Source: Ferruginibacter sp. HRS2-29 (GTDB taxonomy: Bacteria; Bacteroidota; Bacteroidia; Chitinophagales; Chitinophagaceae). Taken from it: 64,000 nt of DNA. Numbering within the stretch: position 1 is the stretch's first letter; every line of letters begins with the position of its first letter. Position numbers and translations under genes: made by a program. Under the pieces are notes generated by a model that was not told where the DNA came from, searched no databases, and saw only the letters and a list, made by a program, of their open reading frames with translations. This document shows positions 36,429 to 45,251 of the stretch, one piece after another. Location: NCBI RefSeq assembly GCF_024343615.1, contig NZ_RJUB01000162.1, positions 186,001 through 250,000 of the forward strand, written 5' to 3'.

Positions 36429-39143
36429 ATGAAATTTGTTTCGCTGTTCATCCTTGTATTTTTATCGGGCTTTATGGTAGCTCATGCCGGTCCTGGAAAT
36501 ATAGCTCCGTACGCCAAAGTATCAGTGTCTACTTCTTTAAATTCCGCCTATGGCGGGGATAAAGCCGTGGATGGGATCATAGGAATTGATGGAATGGGGG
36601 AATGGGCCTGCCTGGGCGATACCACCGACTGGGGCTATATCCGTTTTCCGTGGATCCAACTGAACTGGCAACAGCCGCAGGAGATCAACAGGATCGTATT
36701 ATTCGACAGGGCTTCTTTAAGGCAAAATATTGCGGGAGGTAAATTGCTGTTCAGCGATGGCAGTGTGGTATGGGTTAACCAATTGCCCGCCGACGGCGCA
36801 GGAAAATCCATACAGTTTTCTTCACGCAGGGTAAGCTGGGTAAAATTTATCGTGACAGACGGCACCGGTACCGACCTCGGTTTTTCGGAGATCGAAGTGT
36901 ACCCATCGGCTACCCAGGCTGCTAATTATACAGAGCAGGTAGACCCGTACATAGAGACCAACCGTGGCCGCGATTTCTTTTTCATTACCGGCAGTGTTCC
37001 TTTTGGCCTGGCCAGCAGCGCCCCGCTTACGAGAAATAAAAATCAGAATGGCGGGGGATATAATTACAATGAAACGGAGATCTTAGGTTTTGAACAGATA
37101 CATGCGTGGATGGTGGAAGGGCTGGAAATAATGCCTGCCACCGAAAATGAAGATCCTTCGTTGGGGCACCATAGCTGGAAATCAAAATTTAGCCATGACG
37201 ATGAGATCGTGCAACCGGGTTATCACAGGGTGTTGCTGCAGAATAATAAAATATGGGTGGAGCAAACGGCTACGGAACGCGTGAATTTTTACCGGTTCCG
37301 GTACACCAAAGATCAAAAAGCAAGGATCATCGTCAACCTGGGTGGATATGTTTCCAACAGCACGATGGCGGATGCAGTAGTAACGAAGATCAGCAACACA
37401 GAAATACAGGGCTCTTTCAGTTCGGTAAAGCGGTACTGGGGCGGGCCAAAGGATGTAAAAATATTTTTCGTGATCCGTTTTGATAAGCCTTTTCAATCGC
37501 TGGATGCCTGGCAGGGCAAAAAAAGCAGCCAGGATATCGTTACCATTTCAGGCGATAGCTTAACCGTGGCTGCCGCATACGATCTTAAAAAGGGAGAAAC
37601 GGTCAATATGAAAATAGGCTTGTCGTACACTACCATCGACAATGCCCGCAACAACCTGGAAAAGGAATGCACCACCTGGAATTTCGACGAGGTAAAAAAT
37701 AATACACAAAAATTGTGGAACGAATGGCTGGGCCGGATAGCCGTAAAAGGGGGTACAGAAGCACAGCGTATAAAGTTTTACACCGACCTGTGGCATGTAC
37801 TGCTGGGCCGCCAGAAAATAAACGATGTTTCCGGCGATTACCCGGACAGGACAACCGGTAAACGAGACGGCAACTTTACCGATGCCATTTTTAAAATAAA
37901 GACAGCGCCTAAAGACGCTTCCGGTAAACCAGCTTTCAATATGTATAGTTCCGATGCCTTTTGGCTATCGCAATGGAACCTGAATATCTTATGGGGCCTT
38001 GCATGGCCCGAAGTGATGGACGATATGTCGGCATCCATGATAGAATATGCGAACAACGGTTACTTGCTGCCCCGTGGCCCTTCGGGTGGTGGCTATTCTT
38101 ATATCATGACGAGTTGCCCGGCATCCAATCTCATCATCAGCACTTACATGAAGGGGTTATTGAGAAAAGTGGATACGGAACATGCGTATGCGATCGTAAA
38201 ACAAAACCATTTGCCCGGCGGTATGCTGGGATCAAAAGAAGATATCGAGTTTTACACAAAGAATGGCTGGTGGCCCGACAATGTGGGCATCGGCATAGAA
38301 GCCAGCTTCCAGGATTGGGGCATATCTCAGTGGGCATGGAAATTGAAAAAAACAGCAGATCATGATTTCTTTTTAAATCGCTCAAAAGGATGGGTGAACA
38401 ATTTTGATAAAGAACAGAAATTGCTTTTTCCTAAAGACCGCAATGGTCAGTTCACGCATAAAGATCCACTCAGCGGGGCCGGATGGGTAGAAGCCAATGC
38501 ATGGCAGGGCACCTGGGGATTATCGCAGGCTATTCCCGATCTCATCCGTATGATGGGGGGAAAAGATAGTTTTTGCAACAAGCTCAATTATGCATTTGAA
38601 CAATCCAGGGCCAATGATTTTGTATTCGGTTATACCGATGGGTATGTGAGTTATGCCAATCAGCCCGGGTGTTCCAATGCGCATGTTTTCAGTTATGGCG
38701 GCAAGCCCTGGCTCACCCAGTATTGGGTAAGGCGGGTAAAAGACCAGGCTTATGGCGGCATCACGCCTGACCTTGGTTATGGTGGCCACGATGAAGACCA
38801 GGGGCAGATGGGCGGCGTGAGCGCTTTGATGGCAATAGGATTGTTCAATATTGCCGGTAATGAATCGGTGACACCGGTGTATGAAATTACTTCCCCGATC
38901 TTTGATGAAATATCTATCCGGCTGGATAAAAAATATTATAGCGGAAGCAACTTTACCATCCGCACACACAACAATGGCCCTTCGAATGACTATATACAAC
39001 GTAGCAATCTTAATGGAAAACCGCTCAATAATTTTTGGTTTACCCACGAAGCTTTTTCAAAAGGAGGCATGCTGGAACTCTGGCTGGGTGATAAGCCCAA
39101 TAAGAACTGGGGCATTAAAGAATTGCCACCCGTGCAACAATAA
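36429..39143 (+). CDS. GH92 exo-alpha-mannosidase with N-terminal discoidin-like domain
   Basis: Exported enzyme of 904 residues, calcium-dependent inverting alpha-mannosidase family. A signal peptide (about 1-20) is followed by a discoidin/F5-8-type beta-sandwich (about 25-160), the GH92 N-terminal domain (VDPYIETNRGRDFFFITGS, about 178) and the catalytic (alpha/alpha)6 domain. NVGIGIEASFQDWGISQWA aligns with the conserved acid-bearing segment of the family (usually ETLEYAYDDW), and GGHDEDQGQMGG with the C-terminal acidic base motif (usually GNDDCGQM). Both deviate from the common consensus, so linkage or sugar specificity may be unusual. It follows the DUF4185-like gene by 56 bases and precedes the ROK kinase by nine. 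Confidence 0.88.
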   Translation: MKFVSLFILVFLSGFMVAHAGPGNIAPYAKVSVSTSLNSAYGGDKAVDGIIGIDGMGEWACLGDTTDWGYIRFPWIQLNWQQPQEINRIVLFDRASLRQNIAGGKLLFSDGSVVWVNQLPADGAGKSIQFSSRRVSWVKFIVTDGTGTDLGFSEIEVYPSATQAANYTEQVDPYIETNRGRDFFFITGSVPFGLASSAPLTRNKNQNGGGYNYNETEILGFEQIHAWMVEGLEIMPATENEDPSLGHHSWKSKFSHDDEIVQPGYHRVLLQNNKIWVEQTATERVNFYRFRYTKDQKARIIVNLGGYVSNSTMADAVVTKISNTEIQGSFSSVKRYWGGPKDVKIFFVIRFDKPFQSLDAWQGKKSSQDIVTISGDSLTVAAAYDLKKGETVNMKIGLSYTTIDNARNNLEKECTTWNFDEVKNNTQKLWNEWLGRIAVKGGTEAQRIKFYTDLWHVLLGRQKINDVSGDYPDRTTGKRDGNFTDAIFKIKTAPKDASGKPAFNMYSSDAFWLSQWNLNILWGLAWPEVMDDMSASMIEYANNGYLLPRGPSGGGYSYIMTSCPASNLIISTYMKGLLRKVDTEHAYAIVKQNHLPGGMLGSKEDIEFYTKNGWWPDNVGIGIEASFQDWGISQWAWKLKKTADHDFFLNRSKGWVNNFDKEQKLLFPKDRNGQFTHKDPLSGAGWVEANAWQGTWGLSQAIPDLIRMMGGKDSFCNKLNYAFEQSRANDFVFGYTDGYVSYANQPGCSNAHVFSYGGKPWLTQYWVRRVKDQAYGGITPDLGYGGHDEDQGQMGGVSALMAIGLFNIAGNESVTPVYEITSPIFDEISIRLDKKYYSGSNFTIRTHNNGPSNDYIQRSNLNGKPLNNFWFTHEAFSKGGMLELWLGDKPNKNWGIKELPPVQQ

Positions 39144-39152
39144 ATTTTTTCT

Positions 39153-40034
39153 ATGGCAAATTTAGTAACAGGGGTAGATATCGGCGGTACGCACATATCA
39201 GTAGGTTTGGTGGATATCGATAAAGGGGAAGTGTTGGGGGATACTTCGGTACGTGGCCATATCGATACATCTGATAATGCGGATAATATCATCGCGGCCT
39301 GGGCGGAAGTGATCAGGAAATGTCATGACAAAGCCGGGATATCTCCGGGCAATATCGGTATTGCTATGCCGGGCCCGTTGGATTACGAAAACGGTGTGAG
39401 CCTTATAACCGGCCTGCATAAATACGAAAGCCTGTATGGCCTTCATATAAAAGGGATGCTGGCAGAAAACCTTGGAATAGATACCGGCAGGATAAAATTC
39501 ATGAATGATGCGTCGGCATTTCTCGCCGGCGAAATGTTTTGCGGTTGTGCGAGGGGTTATAAGAACCTGGTGGGGATCACGTTGGGAACAGGCCTGGGAT
39601 CGGCAGCTTTTTATAATAATATACCCGAAGAAGGCGACCTGTACCTGATGGATTACAAGGAGGGAAAAACAGAAGATTATCTTTCTACCCGCTGGTTTGT
39701 ACAACAGTACCAGGTAGCTACCGGGCAGCCCGTGCAGGGTGTAAAAGAACTGGCCGCCATGGCAGAAAAGGATGCGGTAGCCATGCAATTATTTGAAGCG
39801 TTTGGAGCCTCGCTGGCTTCGGTATTAATAAGCAGGTATGGCGCACAGCAGCCTGAAATAATTGTGATCGGCGGTAATATTTCCCACGCGTGGGAAATAT
39901 TTATGCCTTCGATGCAGAAAGTAATGCGTGAAAATAATTTTAACCCGCTGGTGAAAAAAGCTGTCATGGGCGAAGATGCTGCATTGGCAGGAGCCGCCTG
40001 TCTTTTTAAAGAGCTGGAGGATCTTACTGTATGA
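39153..40034 (+). CDS. ROK-family sugar kinase lacking the zinc motif
   Basis: Cytoplasmic kinase of 293 residues phosphorylating a hexose, probably mannose or glucose released by the locus. ATP-binding motif GVDIGGTHISVGLVD lies at residues 7-21, catalytic Asp in MNDASAFLAGE (about 113), second phosphate loop ITLGTGLGSA and adenosine motif VIGGNIS. The usual ROK cysteine cluster (CxCGxxGC) and the GEIGH-like block before it are absent; instead DYKEGKTEDYLSTR occupies that region. Last gene of the run, nine bases after GH92. With the isomerase it would complete mannose to mannose 6-phosphate to fructose 6-phosphate. Confidence 0.87.
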   Translation: MANLVTGVDIGGTHISVGLVDIDKGEVLGDTSVRGHIDTSDNADNIIAAWAEVIRKCHDKAGISPGNIGIAMPGPLDYENGVSLITGLHKYESLYGLHIKGMLAENLGIDTGRIKFMNDASAFLAGEMFCGCARGYKNLVGITLGTGLGSAAFYNNIPEEGDLYLMDYKEGKTEDYLSTRWFVQQYQVATGQPVQGVKELAAMAEKDAVAMQLFEAFGASLASVLISRYGAQQPEIIVIGGNISHAWEIFMPSMQKVMRENNFNPLVKKAVMGEDAALAGAACLFKELEDLTV

Positions 40035-40353
40035 TCTCCGGGAAATAATTACAAAACATATTTTACTGAGGATATCTTCCTAAAGCGTTTTGTCGTTTTT
40101 AAAGCGAACGCACGGCACCTTCTTACCGGATTGACACACCCCGATGATGCAACATTGTCGGGCACTTCTGAGAACCCATCGATCAGCTCTTGTTGCCGTT
40201 ATTCTTTTTCCTGGCAAGGAAATATCAGCATTGCCATAAGTTATACACCTCCATTCCGTGATTGCTGTAAGCCTATGCAGTGAAGGATAGCTACATCACA
40301 CCGTGAAAATTAAAATCATACCTTTATCAGCATTGTTCACTAAATAAAAAGAT
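40035..40353. other. Intergenic gap after the GH92 PUL
   Basis: 319 bases with no gene or terminator that I can support. A -7-like TACCTTTA at 40319-40326 could belong to the following DUF389 gene, but no -33 partner is seen. Confidence 0.5.
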
Positions 40354-41658
40354 TTGAATAATATTTTCAGCAAATTTAGCCTGAGTAAAGAAAGGGAAGA
40401 CCATGAAAGCATCATTGCTTCCATTGATAAGGGGGTAGTGTTCCGTGGTACAAATCTCTGGGTGCTGATATTTGCCATTTTTGTAGCTTCACTTGGGTTG
40501 AATGTGAATTCCACTTCAGTGATCATCGGCGCCATGTTGATTTCTCCGTTGATGGGCCCCATTATGGGGATAGGCCTGGGGATGGGTATCAACGATGTGG
40601 TGCTGTTGAAAAAGGCATTGAAAAATTATCTTGTTGCCACAATCGCCGCACTGATCACAAGTACCATCTTTTTCCTGCTATCACCGCTGGATGATGCTCA
40701 TTCGGAGATACTGGCCAGGACATCACCCACCATCTACGATGTGCTCATTGCCTTATTCGGTGGTTTTGCCGGCATCATTGCTACCTCAAGCAAACAAAAA
40801 GGAAATGTGATCCCCGGCGTGGCGATCGCTACTGCATTGATGCCGCCCTTGTGCACAGCGGGGTATGGGCTTGCCACTTTCCAGTTCAGCTTTTTCTTCG
40901 GGGCATTTTACCTGTTTATCATCAACACCGTGTTTATAGCATTGGCTACATTTATTATTTCACGCCTGCTTAAATTTCCCTACAAACATTTCCCGGATGA
41001 AAAAACAGACAAGCGTTCCAAGCGTATCGTGTGGTTTGTTGTGATCATCACATTGGTGCCCAGTCTATACCTTGGGTATGATCTCGTGCAGCAGGACCGC
41101 TTTAATAAAAATGCCAATAATTTTATAACCAATGAGGCGCATTTTCCCAATGATTATTTGCTGAATAAAAAAATAGATGCAGAAAATAAAACGATCACGT
41201 TGATCTTTGGCGGTAAAGAAATTGACTCCACCGAGATAGCACAGGTAAAGGGGCAGTTAAAAAAATACAATCTTGCCAATGCCAACCTTGAAATTAAACA
41301 GGGGTTTGCCTACCTGTCTGAAAATAAAGATGCGCCACAAAACGATCAGTTGTCGCAACTGACGCTTGCATTGGAACAAAAAGAAAAGGAAGGGAGGATC
41401 GTACAACAACAACTGGATAGCCTGAAAAATGTGACTGCTACAGCCAACCAGTTATATGCAGAGATAAAAGCACAATACCCGGCCGTAAAAAATGCCATCA
41501 TTCAACCCGTTTCGTTATTGACGGATAGCAGCCGTATTCAAACATTATATGTGTTGCTGACCATGCAGAAGATCCCGCAGGCCGAGCGGAACAGGATGGA
41601 GAACTGGTTGAAAGTGCGGCTAAAAACAGATAAGGTTTTGTTGAACATTCAACCATAA
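40354..41658 (+). CDS. DUF389-family membrane protein
   Basis: Inner-membrane protein of 434 residues. The DUF389 core (about 35-210) is recognisable from SLGLNVNSTSVIIGAMLISP, LMGPIMGIGLGMG and PGVAIATALMPPLCTAGYG, with about six membrane helices. It is followed by a soluble C-terminal domain (about 250-434) rich in coiled-coil-prone sequence (LTLALEQKEKEGRIVQQQL). Function of the family is unknown. The start is TTG 40354, since a stop lies nine bases upstream and no ATG occurs before the first membrane helix. It is 28 bases from the Na+/H+ antiporter and is probably co-transcribed with it. Confidence 0.87.
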   Translation: MNNIFSKFSLSKEREDHESIIASIDKGVVFRGTNLWVLIFAIFVASLGLNVNSTSVIIGAMLISPLMGPIMGIGLGMGINDVVLLKKALKNYLVATIAALITSTIFFLLSPLDDAHSEILARTSPTIYDVLIALFGGFAGIIATSSKQKGNVIPGVAIATALMPPLCTAGYGLATFQFSFFFGAFYLFIINTVFIALATFIISRLLKFPYKHFPDEKTDKRSKRIVWFVVIITLVPSLYLGYDLVQQDRFNKNANNFITNEAHFPNDYLLNKKIDAENKTITLIFGGKEIDSTEIAQVKGQLKKYNLANANLEIKQGFAYLSENKDAPQNDQLSQLTLALEQKEKEGRIVQQQLDSLKNVTATANQLYAEIKAQYPAVKNAIIQPVSLLTDSSRIQTLYVLLTMQKIPQAERNRMENWLKVRLKTDKVLLNIQP

Positions 41659-41686
41659 CGTTTCCAAATTTTACCAATATTTCAAT

Positions 41687-42961
41687 ATGATCGCTTTCAT
41701 TATTACCGCTATTTTTATCCTGGGATATGTTTGTATCGCTTTTGAGCACCCGCTGCGGATCAATAAGGCCGCTTCGGCATTGATCACCGGCGTGCTTTGC
41801 TGGACGGTTTATATCCTGCAGGGAGACGCCGAAACCGTTACCGGTGAATTGTTGCATCATCTCGGTGAAACGGCTTCCATCCTGTTTTTCCTGCTGGGCG
41901 CTATGACGATCGTAGAACTGATCGATTCACACAATGGATTTGACATCATTACACGCAAGATCAGTACAAAAAGTAAAAGCAAATTATTACTACTGGTGGC
42001 GCTGATCACCTTTTTTCTTTCGGCCCTGCTCGATAACCTTACAACGGCCATTGTAATGACCTCACTTTGCTCAAAGATATTATCTGACAAGGAAGATAAG
42101 TTATGGTTTGCGGGCATGATCGTGATCGCCGCTAATGCAGGCGGCGCCTGGTCTCCATTGGGCGACGTAACTACCACGATGCTTTGGATAGGAGGACAGA
42201 TCTCGGCCCTGAATATCATAAAACAACTTCTGCTGCCAAGCATAGCTGTTTGTATTTTGCCGGCACTGATAATTTCACGCAGGTTCAGGGGGAAAACGAT
42301 AGCGGGCATACCTGCACCGGAATCCAGCCCGAAAGAAAAAAGAGATGGAAAGGTTATCCTTATTTTCGGGATCGGTTTCCTGGTATTTGTACCGGTATTT
42401 AAAACCCTTACGCACCTTCCGCCATTTATGGGAATGCTCCTGGCGTTGGGGCTGATGTGGATCATCACTACGGTCATTCACAAAACGAAAGAGCCGGAAA
42501 TCGCCGAACGTTATACGGTTTCCAAAGCATTGCAAAAAGTGGATACACCCAGTATCTTATTTTTCCTGGGGATCCTGCTGGCCGTGGCCGCATTACAATC
42601 TTTCGGCCTGCTGAAAGAACTGGCCACTTTTCTCACCGCAACTTTAAAGAATGATTACCTGATAGGCGCTTCTCTCGGATTGTTATCGGCACTTGTAGAC
42701 AATGTACCGCTGGTGGCTGCTTCACAAGGCATGTATGATCTTACTACCTATCCGATGGACCATCCTTTCTGGGAATTTCTGGCGCTCACCACGGGCACAG
42801 GCGGCAGCGCTATCATCATCGGCTCCGCAGCAGGTGTGGCAGTGATGGGCATCGAGCAGATAGATTTTATGTGGTACCTGAAAAAGATCAGCTGGCTGGC
42901 CATCCTGGGGTTTGTAGCCGGTATAGCCGTTTTCCTTTTGCAGCATGCCATCACATCGTAA
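41687..42961 (+). CDS. nhaD: NhaD-type Na+/H+ antiporter
   Basis: Inner-membrane antiporter of 424 residues exchanging sodium for protons. About 12 membrane helices; the ion-transporter superfamily/NhaD signatures are clear: LLDNLTTAIVMTSL (about 116-129), NAGGAWSPLGDVTTTMLW (about 150-167), ALVDNVPLVAASQGMYDL near 330 and TTGTGGSAIIIGSAAGV near 365. Length is normal. It follows the DUF389 gene by 28 bases and converges on the sucrose-phosphate synthase gene with only 13 bases between stops and no visible terminator. Confidence 0.9.
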   Translation: MIAFIITAIFILGYVCIAFEHPLRINKAASALITGVLCWTVYILQGDAETVTGELLHHLGETASILFFLLGAMTIVELIDSHNGFDIITRKISTKSKSKLLLLVALITFFLSALLDNLTTAIVMTSLCSKILSDKEDKLWFAGMIVIAANAGGAWSPLGDVTTTMLWIGGQISALNIIKQLLLPSIAVCILPALIISRRFRGKTIAGIPAPESSPKEKRDGKVILIFGIGFLVFVPVFKTLTHLPPFMGMLLALGLMWIITTVIHKTKEPEIAERYTVSKALQKVDTPSILFFLGILLAVAALQSFGLLKELATFLTATLKNDYLIGASLGLLSALVDNVPLVAASQGMYDLTTYPMDHPFWEFLALTTGTGGSAIIIGSAAGVAVMGIEQIDFMWYLKKISWLAILGFVAGIAVFLLQHAITS

Positions 42962-42974
42962 ATTAAAGCCCTTT

Positions 42975-45164
42975 TCAATTGCCCGGATCCTTCATTGCCG
43001 CTAAATGAAAATGTATGCCATCCATCACGCCTAATGCAATGGGATGGGTTGAAAAATACACTGCTTTATTTTTACGTAGCTCTTCCAGTTCCGGGCTGTA
43101 GTTGGATACCACGATCGACCTGGTTTTGCCATTCAGCATATCCTTGTCGTTACCGCCATTTCCCGCGGTAATGATCTGATCGATCGGGTGGTTCCATTTA
43201 TAAGCCAGGTAGCGTACCGCACTTCCTTTGCTCGCCCGAAAAGGAAGCAGGTCAAGAAATTTGTTATCCGTGAGGAGTACTTTAGCCCTTAATTTATGAT
43301 CATCTAAAAATTTATAGAGGTTGGCCATATCATCTTCATCAAAATGATCCTCCACATAGTAGCTGAGTTTGAACGGCCATTGAGCATCCTGTTCCTGCAA
43401 CCTGATGCCGGGAAATTTTTTCAGGGCCGCCTGCAGTTCCGCCCGCTTCCATTGATAATCGATATGGCTGTCCCAGCCTTTATCCGCAATGAATTTATCG
43501 GTGTAATAGATCTCAGCGCCGGCGGAGCAGATCACCACGTCCGGCTGCGGCAGTGCGTATTTTTTGATGGCGTCCTGCGTGATCGCGAGGTTTCGTCCGC
43601 TGGCAATGCCGAATGCCACCGTTCCGGAATTTTTTTTGATCCAATCCGTAAATTCTTTCAGGCCCCTCACATCATTGCCTTCTGCTAAAGTGCCGTCCAG
43701 GTCTGTGATCACAAACCACCGGGCGCCTGCCAGTTTTTTACCATACGCGGGTTTGTTCACAAAGTTGAGTGCCGTATTGTTTTTTTGCTGCAGCAAACTA
43801 TCTACTACACCAATATATTTATTGGCAAACGATGTCCATGAATACAATTGAGTCGAAGCGAGGATACCGTTGGCAGAATACTTGTCCCACAACACCTGAT
43901 CGGAGATGATCTTTTTTAACGCGGTAGCAATGGCCGCAGGATCTTCCACGTCAACAAGCAACCCGTTCTCATTTTGTTCAAGTATTTCTTTTGGGCCGCC
44001 GGTAGGAGAGGCTATCACAGGAAGCCCGCAGGCCGCGGCTTCCACGATGGTGAGCCCGAAATTCTCTCCGGGTGTGGCATTCACGAAGACGCCTTTTTTA
44101 CGGGCGGCAAGCCTATATATTTCCGGCACATCCAGCTTGGGATCATTTTTTTTCGGGATCGCCATCTTGCCATAGAGATCGTATTTGTCCATCAGCAACA
44201 AAAGATTGGTGAGGATATCTTTTTCATCTTCCGGCATCTTGCTGATATCTTTTCTTACACCGGCAAAAATGGCGAGGTTGGCCATTGCCTGCAACTCTTT
44301 ATCCTGCCCGTAACTCTGGATAATCGACTCGAAATTTTTTCGCTTATCGGCCCTGCCAATGGATAAGATCAACGGCTTGGCTGGATGGAACAAAAACCGT
44401 TCAATATCGGAATTGACCCGGTACAATGCCTGCTCCTGTTCTACCGACATTTTAAAAGCCGGCATGTCGAGCCTGTAAAAAGGGTAAAACATTTCCGGCG
44501 TTACGCCTGGCGGGATCACTTCAAACCTGCCCTGGGTAAAATTTTTATATTGGCTATACTGGCTGTCGATGATATGTTGGGTACTTACCACGATCATATC
44601 CGCCGTTTTCAATACACTTTCTTCTGTATCGATCCGGAGTTTCATGTTGAATTTCTCCTCGATCTTTTCTTCACTCATTCCTTCCCTCATCAGCAACGCC
44701 TTTTTATTTCGCCCAAGCGAATGGCCGGTAGCGATAAAAGGGATCCCGAAAATTTCACTTACCTGGCTGGCGAGATAATTGCCATCGGCATAATGGCCAT
44801 GCACCACATCGGGAATGTCGGATTCTTTTTCTATGAACCGAAGGGTCTTATCAATGAATTCATCCAGGTGGTCCCAGAGGGTTTCTTTTGGGCGGTAACT
44901 GTTGCCGCCACAGGTCATCCGTACAATACGGGCCTTTTCGTTTACGGTCTCAACCTCTTTTTCATAAGAAGAAGACACCCGTTTATCCATGATCCTGCGG
45001 GTAAAAAGATCTACTTTTCTCACCTGCGGATGTTTGGACAAATTCTCTAATAACTCAAGCACATATTTTACCTGTCCGCCAGTATCCTTGTCCCTCCCGA
45101 TCTCAGGCTCATGAAACCTTATTAAACCATGGGGGCTGTATAATTGAATGTAATATTCTTTCAT
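42975..45164 (-). CDS. Sucrose-phosphate synthase / sucrose-phosphate phosphatase fusion
   Basis: Cytoplasmic bifunctional enzyme of 729 residues predicted to make sucrose 6-phosphate from UDP-glucose and fructose 6-phosphate and then dephosphorylate it. Residues 1-480 form a GT4 glycosyltransferase: N-terminal SPHGLIRFHEPEIGRDKDTG, HGHYADGNYLA, ATGHSLGRNK, IGRADKRKN and the nucleotide-sugar site ATPGENFGLTIVEAA. Residues about 495-729 form a HAD phosphatase with DLDGTLAEG (nucleophile Asp) and GNGGNDKDML. The start ATG 45164 (MKEYYIQLYSPHG) has a purine-rich AAGGAAAAGG immediately upstream; ATG 45200 would extend into the divergent promoter region. It faces away from the hydrolase/fructokinase pair. 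Confidence 0.88.
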   Translation of the reverse strand: MKEYYIQLYSPHGLIRFHEPEIGRDKDTGGQVKYVLELLENLSKHPQVRKVDLFTRRIMDKRVSSSYEKEVETVNEKARIVRMTCGGNSYRPKETLWDHLDEFIDKTLRFIEKESDIPDVVHGHYADGNYLASQVSEIFGIPFIATGHSLGRNKKALLMREGMSEEKIEEKFNMKLRIDTEESVLKTADMIVVSTQHIIDSQYSQYKNFTQGRFEVIPPGVTPEMFYPFYRLDMPAFKMSVEQEQALYRVNSDIERFLFHPAKPLILSIGRADKRKNFESIIQSYGQDKELQAMANLAIFAGVRKDISKMPEDEKDILTNLLLLMDKYDLYGKMAIPKKNDPKLDVPEIYRLAARKKGVFVNATPGENFGLTIVEAAACGLPVIASPTGGPKEILEQNENGLLVDVEDPAAIATALKKIISDQVLWDKYSANGILASTQLYSWTSFANKYIGVVDSLLQQKNNTALNFVNKPAYGKKLAGARWFVITDLDGTLAEGNDVRGLKEFTDWIKKNSGTVAFGIASGRNLAITQDAIKKYALPQPDVVICSAGAEIYYTDKFIADKGWDSHIDYQWKRAELQAALKKFPGIRLQEQDAQWPFKLSYYVEDHFDEDDMANLYKFLDDHKLRAKVLLTDNKFLDLLPFRASKGSAVRYLAYKWNHPIDQIITAGNGGNDKDMLNGKTRSIVVSNYSPELEELRKNKAVYFSTHPIALGVMDGIHFHLAAMKDPGN

Positions 45165-45251
45165 CCTTTTCCTTTTGGTTAACTTTGTAAAGGTAGCCAA
45201 ATCTGCTTAGTGAGTGTTTGTAAATAGTTTAACTCATTGTAAAACAATATT

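Noticed and set aside
41857..42477. 206-residue minus-strand frame opposite nhaD
   Set aside because: Shadow of a membrane-protein gene; the antisense of hydrophobic codons stays open by composition.
44385..45050. 221-residue plus-strand frame opposite the sucrose-phosphate synthase gene
   Set aside because: It lies entirely antisense to a gene with clear GT4 motifs; its translation is low-complexity, aromatic-rich and matches nothing.
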